Assembly (NCBI GenBank): GCA_020849475.1 | Contig: JADLGE010000064.1 | Coordinates: forward strand, 1 to 64,000 | Source: Gammaproteobacteria bacterium | Lineage (GTDB): Bacteria > Pseudomonadota > Gammaproteobacteria > Ga0077536 | Length of the DNA: 64,000 nt | Direction: 5' to 3' | Shown here: positions 41,690-51,500 of the stretch, piece by piece | How positions within the stretch are numbered: the stretch's first letter is position 1 | How the letters are laid out: the number at the start of each line of letters is the position of its first letter | Program-made: the position numbers and the translations under genes | The notes under the pieces: generated by a model | What the model saw: only the letters and a program-made list of their open reading frames with translations | Database searches by the model: none | Told to the model about the DNA's origin: nothing

Positions 41690-44152
41690 ATGAATTCCAT
41701 CGCTTCGATACTCGCTGCCGCGGAGGCTGGTCAGTCGCCGGATGACGCGCAGGCGCTGCTGCTGGCCGATTGCACCGACCTTGCGTCCTTGATGGCGAGC
41801 GCCGCACGCTTGCGCGACCAGGGCTTCGGCAATGGCGTGACCTACTCGCGCAAGATTTTCATACCCCTCACGCAGCTGTGTCGCGACGTCTGTCATTACT
41901 GCACGTTTGCGCAGGCGCCGAAGCGCGTGACCGAGCCCTACATGAGCATCGAGGCGGTGGTCGCCCTGGCGCGCGAAGGGCAGGCACTTGGCTGCAAGGA
42001 AGCGCTGTTCACGCTCGGCGAACGACCGGAACTGCGTTACAAGACCGCACGTGATGCGCTGGCGCGCATGGGCTTTGCATCGACGCTCGAATACCTGCGC
42101 GCGGCGGCCGAGGCGGTGTTCACCGAGACCGGCCTGTTGCCGCACATGAACCCCGGCACCATGACACCCGCCGAATGCGAAATGTTGCGTGAAGTGTCAC
42201 CGAGCATGGGCATCATGCTGGAGTCGGCCTCGGAACGTTTGTGTGGCAAGGGCATGCCGCACCATGGCTCGCCGGACAAGCGGCCGGCCGTGCGCCTCGA
42301 AACCCTGCGCAATGCCGGTCGTGCACGCATTCCCTTCACCAGCGGCATTCTGATCGGCATCGGCGAGACCCGTCGCGAGCGCATCGAAGCGTTGCTGGCC
42401 TTGCGCGCCGTGCATGCGGAGTTCGGCCACATTCAAGAAATCATCGTGCAGAATTTCCGCGCCAAGCCGGGCACCAAGATGCACGATGCGCCGGAACCGG
42501 ATCTCGACGACATGCTGTGGACGCTGGCCGTCGCGCGCATCGTCTTCGGCGCGCAGATGAGCCTGCAGGCGCCGCCGAACCTGAGCCCCGGCGCACTGCC
42601 GGAACTGATCAATGCCGGTATCAACGACTGGGGCGGTGTGTCGCCGCTGACGCCCGACCATGTCAATCCTGAAGCGCCGTGGCCGCATCTCGAAAAACTC
42701 GCGGCGGATACCGCCGCCGCCGGCAAGCATCTGCACGAACGACTGACCATCTATCCGCAGTACCTGCGCGGCCCGGCCTCGTGGGTGGCGTCGCGCTTCG
42801 AGACGCCGCTGTTGCAGATGATCGATGCCGACGGCTACCCGCGCACCGACGAGTGGTCGCCGGGTGAGGACATGACGCCGCCGCCGCCAGCGGTGGTGGC
42901 AGCCATCTCGCGGCGCCCCGCCAAGGTGTCGACCGATGTCGCGGCGATACTCGCGCGCTGCGAGGCCGGCAAGCTCATTGAAGAGCACGAAATCGTGCGT
43001 CTGTTCCGCGCGCGCGGTGACGACTTCAGCGCCGTGTGCCAGGCCGCGGATCGCATCCGCCAGCGCGAGAATGGCGATGTGGTGAGCTTCGTCGTCAATC
43101 GCAACATCAATTACACCAATGTCTGCTACTTCAAGTGCCAGTTCTGCGCGTTTTCCAAGGGCAAGCTCTCGGAAAACCTGCGCGGTTCGCCCTACGACCT
43201 CGATCACGACGAGATCAAACGTCGCGTGCTGGAAGCCTGGGAGCGCGGCGCGACGGAAGTGTGCATGCAGGGCGGCATCCATCCGCAGTACACCGGCGAT
43301 ACCTACGTAAGCATTCTGGAAGCAGTCAAGGATGCCGTGCCGGACATGCACATCCATGCCTTCTCGCCGCTGGAAGTGTGGCAGGGCGCGGCGACCTTGA
43401 AGCTGCCGCTGCGCGATTATCTTAAGCGCCTCAAGGATGCCGGACTCGGCACGCTGCCTGGCACCGCCGGCGAGATTCTCGACGATGAAGTGCGCGCCAT
43501 CCTGTGTCCCGACAAGATCAATACCGCGCAGTGGTTCGAAGTGATGCGCGCCGCGCACGAAGTGGGCTTCCGCACCACCTCGACCATCATGTACGGACAT
43601 GTCGACCGGCTCGAGCATTGGGCGCGGCATCTGCTGCGGGTGCGTGACTTGCAACGTGAGACTGGCGGCTTTACCGAATTCGTGCCCCTGCCGTTCGTGC
43701 ACATGGAAGCGCCGCTCTATCTCAAGGGCCGCGCGCGCAAAGGGCCGACCTTCCGCGAATGCGTGTTGATGCATGCGGTCGCGCGGCTGGCGCTGCATCC
43801 GCATATCCGCAACGTGCAGACCTCGTGGGTGAAGATGGGCCATGCCGGCGTGCGCGCCTGCCTGAACGCCGGCGCCAACGATCTCGGCGGCACGCTCATG
43901 AACGAAAGCATCACGCGCGCGGCCGGCGCCAGCCATGGCCAGGAGACCTCGCCGGAAGAAATGATGGCGATGATCGCGGCCTGCGAGCGCACGCCGCGGC
44001 AGCGCTCGACGGCCTATGAGGGGGTGTCCGACGAACGCATCGCGGCGGGCCGTGGCGCCGCCGAGCTCGCCGAGATCATCAACACGCCGGCGCGCAAATA
44101 CGAGCGCGCCGAGCGCCGCGAACTGCTGCGTTCGCGGGTCGAGGTCCGCTGA
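41690..44152 (+). CDS. fbiC: FO synthase, fused CofG-CofH (FbiC)
   Basis: 820 residues with two radical-SAM halves. N-terminal CofG domain (about 1-400): CRDVCHYC cluster ligands Cys64, Cys68, Cys71. C-terminal CofH domain (about 430-815): NVCYFKCQFCAFSKG with Cys479, Cys483, Cys486. Together they make the deazaflavin FO from a diaminouracil and tyrosine. Bacteria other than actinomycetes often have separate cofG and cofH, so a fusion of the FbiC kind is notable. It starts 3 nt after cofC. Confidence 0.95.
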   Translation: MNSIASILAAAEAGQSPDDAQALLLADCTDLASLMASAARLRDQGFGNGVTYSRKIFIPLTQLCRDVCHYCTFAQAPKRVTEPYMSIEAVVALAREGQALGCKEALFTLGERPELRYKTARDALARMGFASTLEYLRAAAEAVFTETGLLPHMNPGTMTPAECEMLREVSPSMGIMLESASERLCGKGMPHHGSPDKRPAVRLETLRNAGRARIPFTSGILIGIGETRRERIEALLALRAVHAEFGHIQEIIVQNFRAKPGTKMHDAPEPDLDDMLWTLAVARIVFGAQMSLQAPPNLSPGALPELINAGINDWGGVSPLTPDHVNPEAPWPHLEKLAADTAAAGKHLHERLTIYPQYLRGPASWVASRFETPLLQMIDADGYPRTDEWSPGEDMTPPPPAVVAAISRRPAKVSTDVAAILARCEAGKLIEEHEIVRLFRARGDDFSAVCQAADRIRQRENGDVVSFVVNRNINYTNVCYFKCQFCAFSKGKLSENLRGSPYDLDHDEIKRRVLEAWERGATEVCMQGGIHPQYTGDTYVSILEAVKDAVPDMHIHAFSPLEVWQGAATLKLPLRDYLKRLKDAGLGTLPGTAGEILDDEVRAILCPDKINTAQWFEVMRAAHEVGFRTTSTIMYGHVDRLEHWARHLLRVRDLQRETGGFTEFVPLPFVHMEAPLYLKGRARKGPTFRECVLMHAVARLALHPHIRNVQTSWVKMGHAGVRACLNAGANDLGGTLMNESITRAAGASHGQETSPEEMMAMIAACERTPRQRSTAYEGVSDERIAAGRGAAELAEIINTPARKYERAERRELLRSRVEVR

Positions 44153-44160
44153 CAGTCCGC

Positions 44161-44184
44161 GGGCCCGACGCCAAGCGCGGGCCC
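44161..44184. terminator. Weak GC hairpin after fbiC
   Basis: GGGCCCG (44161-44167) and CGGGCCC (44178-44184) with a 10-nt loop, just after the fbiC stop. No T-run follows, so read-through into the CoA-transferase gene is possible. Confidence 0.35.
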
Positions 44185-44225
44185 ATCTCATACCTTGCAG
44201 ATTGCATCCCCGGGGGAGGGCAATG

Positions 44226-45449
44226 ATGGCTGCGCTGCCCAAGCACATACTCAATGGCTACCGCGTGCTGGACATGACCCATGTGCTGGCCGGGCCGACT
44301 GCGTCGCGTCTCATGGCCGAAATGGGCGCCGAGGTCATCAAGGTCGAGTTTCCGCCGCAGGGCGACGTGTCGCGCGTGTTGCCGGCGCACAAGAACGGCC
44401 GCAGTGGCTATTACACCCAGCAGAATCGCGGCAAGCGCAGCATCTGCCTGAATGCGAAGACCCCGGAAGGCCGCGCCATCCTCACCGAGCTGCTGAAGAC
44501 GGTGGATGTCTTCATCGAGAACTTCGCGCCGGGCGTGATCGGCCGCATGGGCTTCTCGTGGGAGGCAGTGCACAAGATCAACCCGCGCGTGGTGATGTGC
44601 TCGATCTCGGCTTTCGGTCAGAGCGGGCCGCTGTCATCGCTGCCGGGCTTCGACTACATCGCGCAGGCCTATAGCGGCGTGATGGGCATGATTGGCGACC
44701 CCAATGGCCCACCGTCGTTTCCGATGGTCAGCATGGGCGACATCTCGACCGGCGTGCACGCGGCGGCGGCCATTGGCTTTGCCTTGCTGCACCGCGAGCG
44801 CGGCGGCGAGGGCCAGTACCTCGATATCTCGCTGCTCGACGCCTATACCGGCTACCACGAGCTCAATATCCACCTCTACAGCCTCACCAACGGCGAAGTC
44901 GAGCCGACCCGCTCTGGCAGTCAGCATTTCGCGGTATGCCCGCTGGGCCTGTTCAAGAGCCGCGACGGCTATGTCTGCATCATCGCTTTGCAGAACCAAT
45001 GGGCGCCGCTGTGCCGCGCCATCGGACGACCCGAGCTCATCGACGACCCGCGCTACTGCGACAACGCGCAGCGCGTGGCCCACGCCAGCGAAGTGATAGC
45101 CATTCTGCAGGCCTGGTGCGACCAGCAGCCGGATGACGAAGCCATCCTCGCCGCGCTGCAGGCCGAGCGTGTGCCCTGCGCGCCGGTGTTGCGCATCGGC
45201 CAGGTGGTCAGCCATCCGCATATGCTGGAGCGCGGCACGGTGCGGGTGGTGAAGGACCCCAAGCTCGGCGAGGTGCTGATGCCCGGCATGCCGCTGCGTT
45301 TCTCGGGCTTCGAGCATAACCAGCCGCTGGACGCGGCCTATCTCGGCGAGCACAACGAGGCGGTGCTGTCCGAAGTGCTGGGCTATGACGCGGCACGCAT
45401 CGAAGCGCTGCGTGCCGCCGGCGTGCTGTACGCGAATCCGGAGACTTGA
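44226..45449 (+). CDS. Family III CoA-transferase (CaiB/BaiF type)
   Basis: 407 residues. GYRVLDMTHVLAGPTASRLM, GAEVIKVEFPPQGDVSRVLP, SICLNAKTPEGRAILTELLK and FIENFAPGVIGRMGFSWEAV are standard. The catalytic Asp is probably in FDYIAQAYSGVMGMIGDP, and the C-terminal PCAPVLRIGQVVSHPHMLER is conserved. Same strand and only 73 nt after fbiC, so it may share its transcript. ATG 44223 is also possible; 44226 has the better distance from GGGGGAGGG. Confidence 0.9.
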   Translation: MAALPKHILNGYRVLDMTHVLAGPTASRLMAEMGAEVIKVEFPPQGDVSRVLPAHKNGRSGYYTQQNRGKRSICLNAKTPEGRAILTELLKTVDVFIENFAPGVIGRMGFSWEAVHKINPRVVMCSISAFGQSGPLSSLPGFDYIAQAYSGVMGMIGDPNGPPSFPMVSMGDISTGVHAAAAIGFALLHRERGGEGQYLDISLLDAYTGYHELNIHLYSLTNGEVEPTRSGSQHFAVCPLGLFKSRDGYVCIIALQNQWAPLCRAIGRPELIDDPRYCDNAQRVAHASEVIAILQAWCDQQPDDEAILAALQAERVPCAPVLRIGQVVSHPHMLERGTVRVVKDPKLGEVLMPGMPLRFSGFEHNQPLDAAYLGEHNEAVLSEVLGYDAARIEALRAAGVLYANPET

Positions 45450-45485
45450 AGTCCTGGCCGACGCGCGGTGGCCGCAAGGTTCGGA

Positions 45486-45545
45486 GCGGCTTGATATTAG
45501 TCGTGTACATCGTTGATCAAACGATTTAAATTAGATATTGAGAAG
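45486..45545. other. AT-rich leader upstream of the two-partner secretion genes
   Basis: About 60 nt of markedly lower GC in an otherwise GC-rich neighbourhood. It contains two small palindromes, TTGATCAA (45513-45520) and ATTTAAAT (45524-45531), and several -10/-35-like pieces, none decisive. It probably holds the promoter of the TpsB/FecR/TpsA operon. Confidence 0.45.
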
Positions 45546-45572
45546 CTCGGGGTTTGGGCTGTTGGGGGACGA

Positions 45573-47198
45573 GTGCTAAGAGCATTCCTGTTGGCGTGCG
45601 CCGTATCGGCGTGTGGGGGGCAATCCGCTTACGCGGAAGAGGCTCCACCTTTGAAAATCGTCGTCAAGACCTACAAGGTCGAAGGCGATAACCCGATAGG
45701 GGCGGGGGCCAGTGAGGCCTTGGCGCCCTTCGTCGGCGAGTTCGATGGTCTCGAACCACTCTATGCGGCGAAAGATGCGGTCAATGCCGCGCTCGCCAGC
45801 AGTGGCTATCGCTTCTATCGAGCCACCTTGCCGCCGCAGGACATCGTCGACGGCGTCGTCACCATCAAGATCCTGGCTTTGCCCATCGGCAAGGTCGTGG
45901 TCGAGGGCAACAAGCACGTCTCACCGCAAGCGGTCGAGCGCAGCGTGCGCGCCTTGAAGACCGGCGAAGTGCCCAACACCGTGGAAGTCTCGCGCTCGCT
46001 GGCGGTGGTGAACGAGCACCCGTCGAAGAAAGTGCAGGTCAATTTCCGCGAGAGCGAGGAAACCCCCGATACCCTCGATGCGGTGCTCAAGGTCGCGGAA
46101 GAAAAGCCGTGGTCGGTGTTCGCGCAGATCAATAACATCGGTAGCGAGAGCGAAGGCCCCAAGGCCAGCGCCGACTCGGTGGCGGGCAATAATGCCGGCA
46201 CCGGTCGCACCCGCCTCACCATGGGCGGCCAGTACGACAACCTCACGCGTCACGACGACGTGCTGCAAGGCTCAGTCACCACCTCCCCCGAGAACGCCGA
46301 AAACGTTCTGCAGTACGCAAGCTCGTATCAAGTGCCGATCTACCGCCTCAATGGTTGGCTGACCGGTTTCTACGTGCATTCGGAAGTGGACGTCGAAGGC
46401 GTGCAGAGCGGCGTATTCGATATTGAGGGCGCCGGCACTTTCTACGGTCTGAGCTTCAAACACCAGTTGCTGAACATCGGTCGCTACAAGCACAGCTACA
46501 CGCTGGGCGTGCAGGACCGCCTGTTCGACACCGCCATCGCGACCTCAGCGAGCGGCGTGCGCATTGCAGCGCTCAGCACCAAGGTGCGCAGCCGTCCGTT
46601 CATGGGCCGCTATGACGGTTCCTACGGCTGGTCGGACACCAGTCTCGATTTCTATTTCGACGTCAGTCACAACATCGAGGCCGGCTTCCATAACAACGCG
46701 AGGGACTACGCACTGGTCCGCGCGCCGGCCACCCCTGATTTCACCGTCGCCCATTTCGGCGCCCTGGTCACGCAGCGCCTGCCGCGCGGTTTCAGTGCCC
46801 TCGGTCGCCTGACCGCCCAGTTGACCGGTCAGGCCCTCATTCCCGGCGAGCAGCTAGGCGTGGGTGGCGTGCATTCGGTGCGCGGCTTCGAGGAACGCAC
46901 CATCGCCGGCGACAAGGGTGTGATCCTGAATTTCGAGTTGTGGTCGCCGCCGGTCAAACGTTTGCTGGACGCGCGCTTCCTCGGCTTTATCGATGTCGGT
47001 CACAAAGCGCTGATCGATCCGGTGGTGGGGCAGCGTCAGAACGATACGATTTCCAGTATTGGTCTGGGCGCAAGGTGGCAGTGGCGCAAGCAGGTGTCGC
47101 TGGCTATCGATTATGGACTGCCGCTCGCGAGCGCGGACGGCGAGGCATCGGATCGGGGCAATTCGAAATGGCATCTAGACCTGACTTATCGTTATTGA
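45573..47198 (+). CDS. TpsB outer-membrane transporter (ShlB/FhaC/HecB family)
   Basis: 541 residues. Signal peptide MLRAFLLACAVSACGGQSAY, cut near AYA/EEAPP; a lipobox-like VSAC is also present, so lipid modification cannot be excluded. Two POTRA-like domains (about 40-190: IVVKTYKVEGDNPIGAG ..., IGKVVVEGNKHVSPQAVERS) are followed by a 16-strand barrel; the family's VRGF loop motif is at 436-439 (VHSVRGFEERT). It secretes the large exoprotein 1.3 kb downstream. Start GTG 45573 is chosen because it begins a good signal peptide after GGGGGA; a TTG at 45513 would add 20 residues. Confidence 0.88.
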   Translation: MLRAFLLACAVSACGGQSAYAEEAPPLKIVVKTYKVEGDNPIGAGASEALAPFVGEFDGLEPLYAAKDAVNAALASSGYRFYRATLPPQDIVDGVVTIKILALPIGKVVVEGNKHVSPQAVERSVRALKTGEVPNTVEVSRSLAVVNEHPSKKVQVNFRESEETPDTLDAVLKVAEEKPWSVFAQINNIGSESEGPKASADSVAGNNAGTGRTRLTMGGQYDNLTRHDDVLQGSVTTSPENAENVLQYASSYQVPIYRLNGWLTGFYVHSEVDVEGVQSGVFDIEGAGTFYGLSFKHQLLNIGRYKHSYTLGVQDRLFDTAIATSASGVRIAALSTKVRSRPFMGRYDGSYGWSDTSLDFYFDVSHNIEAGFHNNARDYALVRAPATPDFTVAHFGALVTQRLPRGFSALGRLTAQLTGQALIPGEQLGVGGVHSVRGFEERTIAGDKGVILNFELWSPPVKRLLDARFLGFIDVGHKALIDPVVGQRQNDTISSIGLGARWQWRKQVSLAIDYGLPLASADGEASDRGNSKWHLDLTYRY

Positions 47199-48535
47199 GC
47201 CGCGCCACCAGGCGCCTGGCCCTGTCGGCGGCGCTGTCGCTGCTGGCGATGCCGCTGCTGGCGGCCAACAAGGCCGGCGACGTGATGCTGGCCCATGGCG
47301 TGGTCAGTGCCCACGTCTCGGGTGGCTCGCCGCACCTGCTGGGGCCGGGCTCGGCGCTGCAGGAAGGCGATGTCGTGACCACCGGCCCGCGCAGCGTGGC
47401 GTTGCTGAAGCTGACTGACGGCACCAAGATCACCCTGCGTCCGGATTCATCTTTCCAGATTGCCAAGTTCGAAACGGCCGAGAACCGCGAAGAAGGCCTC
47501 ATGACCTTGTTCAAGGGCGGCCTGCGCGCCGTCACCGGTTTCATGAGCAAGCGCAACCCGAATGCCATGCGCCTGCGCACCTCGGTGGCGACCATCGGTA
47601 TTCGTGGCACGGAATTCGACGCGCGCCTGTGCGGCAGCGATTGCAGCGAGGAAGCACGCGCCCATTCCACACCGGCCGGTCGCGCCGGCTTCGTCAAGGG
47701 CGACGCCATGGTGCGCGCGCCGAGCAGCCATGCCCGGCCGCTGAAGTCCGGTGCGCCGGTCTACAACGGTGACACCGTCATCACCAATCCCGACGCCTTC
47801 GCGGTGCTGGTGTTCGCCGACAAGAGTCGCGTGACGCTCATGCCCAATACCGAATTCCGCGTCGAGCGCGTTGAATTCAAGATCGCCGAGCCACAGCGCA
47901 GCGAGAGCATCTTCAACCTGTTGCGCGGCGGTCTGCGCGCGGTCAGCGGCCTGGTCGGTCATAAGGGCCGCGGCAACTACCAGATGCGCACCGCGGTCGC
48001 GACCATCGGTATCCGCGGCACCGACTGGACGGCGATGTGCGTGGGGCCCTGTCAGGCTACTGACCCGAACGCCGCTCCTGGCGGCAACGGCTTCTACTCG
48101 CAGGTCAACGAAGGCGCCATTGAAGTCAATGGCGGCGTGGTCGAAGCGGGCAATACGATTTTCGTCGGCAACACCGGCATGCTGCCGCAGACCATACCGG
48201 ACCTGCCGATGCCGCTGCCGCCAGATATGCCGCCGCCAGCCTCCATCGAAGTGCCGGAGACGCCGCCGGCGCCGTCCTCGAGCGAGCCCGAAAGCGGCCT
48301 CTACGTCAGCTGCTATTCGGGCATCTGCGCGGTCAAGACCGAACAGAACGAAATCCAGTTGGGTCAGGGCGAGGCCAGCCGTGTCGGGAACCAAGGTGGC
48401 CCGGCGCAGCAATTGGCTGAAGTGCCGCCGTTCCAGGCGGAGGATCCGATTTACCATGCTGTCGAGGTCGGCGGACCGCTCGAGCAATTGAATGAGACGC
48501 TGAACAACGGAGGTCTCGAATGCACGGTTCACTGA
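47168..48535 (+). CDS. Exported protein with two FecR domains
   Basis: 455 residues: signal peptide (LALSAALSLLAMPLLA, residues 17-32), then two FecR-type beta units. Unit 1 has GPGSALQEGDVVTTGPRSVA and RTSVATIGIRGTEFD; unit 2 has SGAPVYNGDTVITNPDAFAV and RTAVATIGIRGTDW. A Pro-rich stretch (PDLPMPLPPDMPPPASIEVP) and a C-terminal segment with Cys pairs follow. FecR domains sense or bind ligands in periplasm; in such loci the protein may assist export or surface assembly of TpsA, an inference. The gene overlaps TpsB by 31 nt and TpsA by 16 nt, so all three are co-translated. Confidence 0.85.
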   Translation: MASRPDLSLLSRATRRLALSAALSLLAMPLLAANKAGDVMLAHGVVSAHVSGGSPHLLGPGSALQEGDVVTTGPRSVALLKLTDGTKITLRPDSSFQIAKFETAENREEGLMTLFKGGLRAVTGFMSKRNPNAMRLRTSVATIGIRGTEFDARLCGSDCSEEARAHSTPAGRAGFVKGDAMVRAPSSHARPLKSGAPVYNGDTVITNPDAFAVLVFADKSRVTLMPNTEFRVERVEFKIAEPQRSESIFNLLRGGLRAVSGLVGHKGRGNYQMRTAVATIGIRGTDWTAMCVGPCQATDPNAAPGGNGFYSQVNEGAIEVNGGVVEAGNTIFVGNTGMLPQTIPDLPMPLPPDMPPPASIEVPETPPAPSSSEPESGLYVSCYSGICAVKTEQNEIQLGQGEASRVGNQGGPAQQLAEVPPFQAEDPIYHAVEVGGPLEQLNETLNNGGLECTVH

Positions 48536-51500
48536 AGATCACCCGCCGCCGCGGCGGCCAGGTCCTGTCCTTCGTGACCGGCCTGATCGCAAGCGTCAGC
48601 GCGAGTGCGAACCCGCAGGGCGCCCAGGTTGTCAGCGGCTCGGCTGTATTCGCCAATCCCACGCCACAGACGCTCGAGATCACCAATTCGCCGGCCGCGG
48701 TACTGAACTGGCAGTCGTTCGACATCGGCAAGGGCGAGACCACCCGCTTCATTCAGCAGAACGCCGCCAGCGCGGTGTTGAACCGCGTCACCACCGGCAA
48801 CAGCTCCGAAATCCTCGGCAGCCTCGTTTCCAACGGCCATGTGTTCCTGATCAATCCCGCCGGCATCCTGATCGGGCGTGATGGCTCGGTCGATACCGCT
48901 GGCGTGGTGCTGTCGACGCTGCAGATCAACGATCAGGATTTCCTTGCCGGCAAGTTTCGCTTCGAAGGTGATGCCACCAGTGGCACCATCACCAACCACG
49001 GCTATATCAAGACCGCGCCCGGTGGCGAAGTGGTGCTGATTGCGCCGCGTATCGAAAACATCCCGGAAGCGGGCCGCGCCAAGAGCGGCCTGATAGAAAG
49101 CCCCAACGGCGACCTCATCCTGGCCGCCGGCAGCGCCATCACGATTGCCAGCCTCGACGACCCGGACATCACGTTCGACGTGCGTGCGCCGGACAATGAA
49201 GTGGTCAACCTCGGCCGACTGCTTGCCAGCGGCGGCACCGCCAGCATTCTGGCCGGCACCATCCGCCATTCCGGCGAAATCAATGCCGACTCCGTCAGCA
49301 GCGATGGCAAAGGCCGCATTTCACTGAAAGCCTCCAATCGCATTTCGCTGTCGGAAGGGAGCGTGGTGCGCACGGTGGGCGGCGCGGGCGAAAGCGGTGG
49401 CGACATCGCCATCGACGCGCGCAATGCGGGCAAGGATGGCTCGGTCGACCTGCTCGGCAAGGTCAGCGCCGATGGCGAGACCGGCGGCACCGTCACCGTC
49501 CGCGCCAACAATCTGCTGGTCGATGGCGTGGTGTCGGCAAGTGCCACCAAGGACGCTGGCCGGGTCAGCATGGTGACGACCGGCACCACCATAGAAACTA
49601 CCAACGGCGTGGTGCAGGCCACCAGCAAGACCGGCCGCGGCGGTCGCATCTATGTGGACGGCGGCGAGAATACTTTCACGTCGGGCGTACTGCGTGCCAA
49701 TGGCGGGCTCGGCGGCCATGTGTCGGTGCTCGGAGACGAGGTTACGTTGGCGGCCGCGCGCATTCGCGCCGATGGTGTCAATGGCGGCGGTCGCGTGCGG
49801 GTCGGCGGTGGTTTCAAAGGCGGAGAAGATCTCCACGCTTCGGTGCGCACGCGCGTCAACGAATCGACCAGCATCAATGCCGATGCGCAGGCGCGCGGCA
49901 ACGGCGGCGACGTGGTCGTGTGGTCCGACGGCACCACCCAGTTCGCCGGCAACATTCTCGCCCGCGGCGGCGCGGCGAATGGCAATGGCGGCCGCGTTGA
50001 AGTATCCGGTCGCACCGGCCTCGGCTTCAATGGCGAGGTCGACGTGACGGCGCGCAACGGCGATGTCGGCAGCCTGCTGCTCGACCCCAGGAACATCCGT
50101 TTCACGTCGGAAGAATTGCCGGCGCAGCCGACCAAATTGCTCGACCCGCATCCGGGTGCCGACAATTTCTTCGGCAGCAACGTTCAATACTTCGACGCCA
50201 ACGGTAACCCTGTATTCAGTGAAAGCGGCGCGGCCACTATCGTCGTTCTTGACCCGCTCGATGACTTCGGCGGTGTCGATGCGGGCGCGGTGTATGTCTA
50301 CCGTCTGTCAGACGGCGCGCTCTTAAGTGAACTGCATGGCGTCAATAACGCGGCCGCAAGCGACCGCGTCGGCAATGAATTCCTGAACCTCTTCGCCTTC
50401 AATGGCAAACACCTGTTGCGCTCGCGCCAGTGGGGCAATAATGCCGGCGCATTGACCGTGTTCGACCCGGTCAATGGCACCAGCGGCCCGGTGGATGCCA
50501 GCACCAGTCTGGTTGGCGCGAATGCCGGCGACGGCGTCGGTTCCAGCACGTTCACGGGCCTCGGCGGCGGCATGTTCGCGGTGCGCAGCCCGAGCTTCAA
50601 TGCGGGCGCCGGCGCCATCACGCTGGTGACTTCGCAAGCTGATTTCAAAGGCACCGTGTCGAGCACCAAGAGCCTGGTCGGCGCCGCTTCCAGTGACGAT
50701 ATCGGCAACAGCGATTTCCAGCGCCTGGGCGCCAATTCGCTGGCCATGCTGAGCCCGAATTTCAACGGCGGCGCCGGCGCCGTCACCATCATCACTTCGG
50801 CCAACCAGCGCGGCACCATTTCGAGCGCGACCAGCCTGGTCGGCGCCAACCCCAACGATCACCTGGGTGATCGCGATTTCGGATTCTTCACCAATCTTGG
50901 CGGCGGCCATTGGGGCGCGCGCAGCACCAACGGCGGCCTCGGTTCATTGACCGTGCTGCATGACGGTGTGCGCACCACCGGCACCGTCGGATCAGGCAAC
51001 AGCCTGGTGGGCAGTGTATCCGGCGACGCCGTCGGTGATGGTTTGATTCAAATTGGCAGCAGCCCCATCTGGGCGCTCAAGAGCTCGAGTCTGAACGGTG
51101 GCGCGGGCGCGGTGACCTGGGTCGACCGGACCACCACGCCTACCGGCCCGGTAGACTCCAGCAACAGCCTGGTTGGCGCGGCGGTCGGCGATCTCGATGC
51201 TGCCGGTGCGCAGTTCAATCAGCTGGGCGGCGACAACTATCTGCTGTTCTCCGAGCATGGCGGCGCGGGCGCGGTGACGTTCATCAACCCGGCCAACCTG
51301 CCCGTGGGCGCGATCAATTCAGGTAACAGCCTGGTTGGCAGTCTCGCCACCGACCGTATTGGACACAACGTCAACGGCGGTTCCAGCAATTTTGATTTCG
51401 TCGGTGGCAAATTCGCGATTTACAGCCCGGCCTGGAACAACAGCGCCGGTGCGGTCACCTTCGGCGATGTGGCCACCGGTCTGACGCCGGGCGTGGTGTC

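Noticed and set aside
42197-44254. A 685-codon minus-strand frame across fbiC
   Set aside because: FbiC on the plus strand has both radical-SAM clusters and family length; the opposite frame is an antisense shadow from GC-rich third positions.
47168-48535. FecR protein as a partner of an ECF sigma factor for iron uptake
   Set aside because: No sigma factor or TonB receptor gene is adjacent, the protein has a cleavable signal peptide and two FecR units, and it overlaps the secretion genes.
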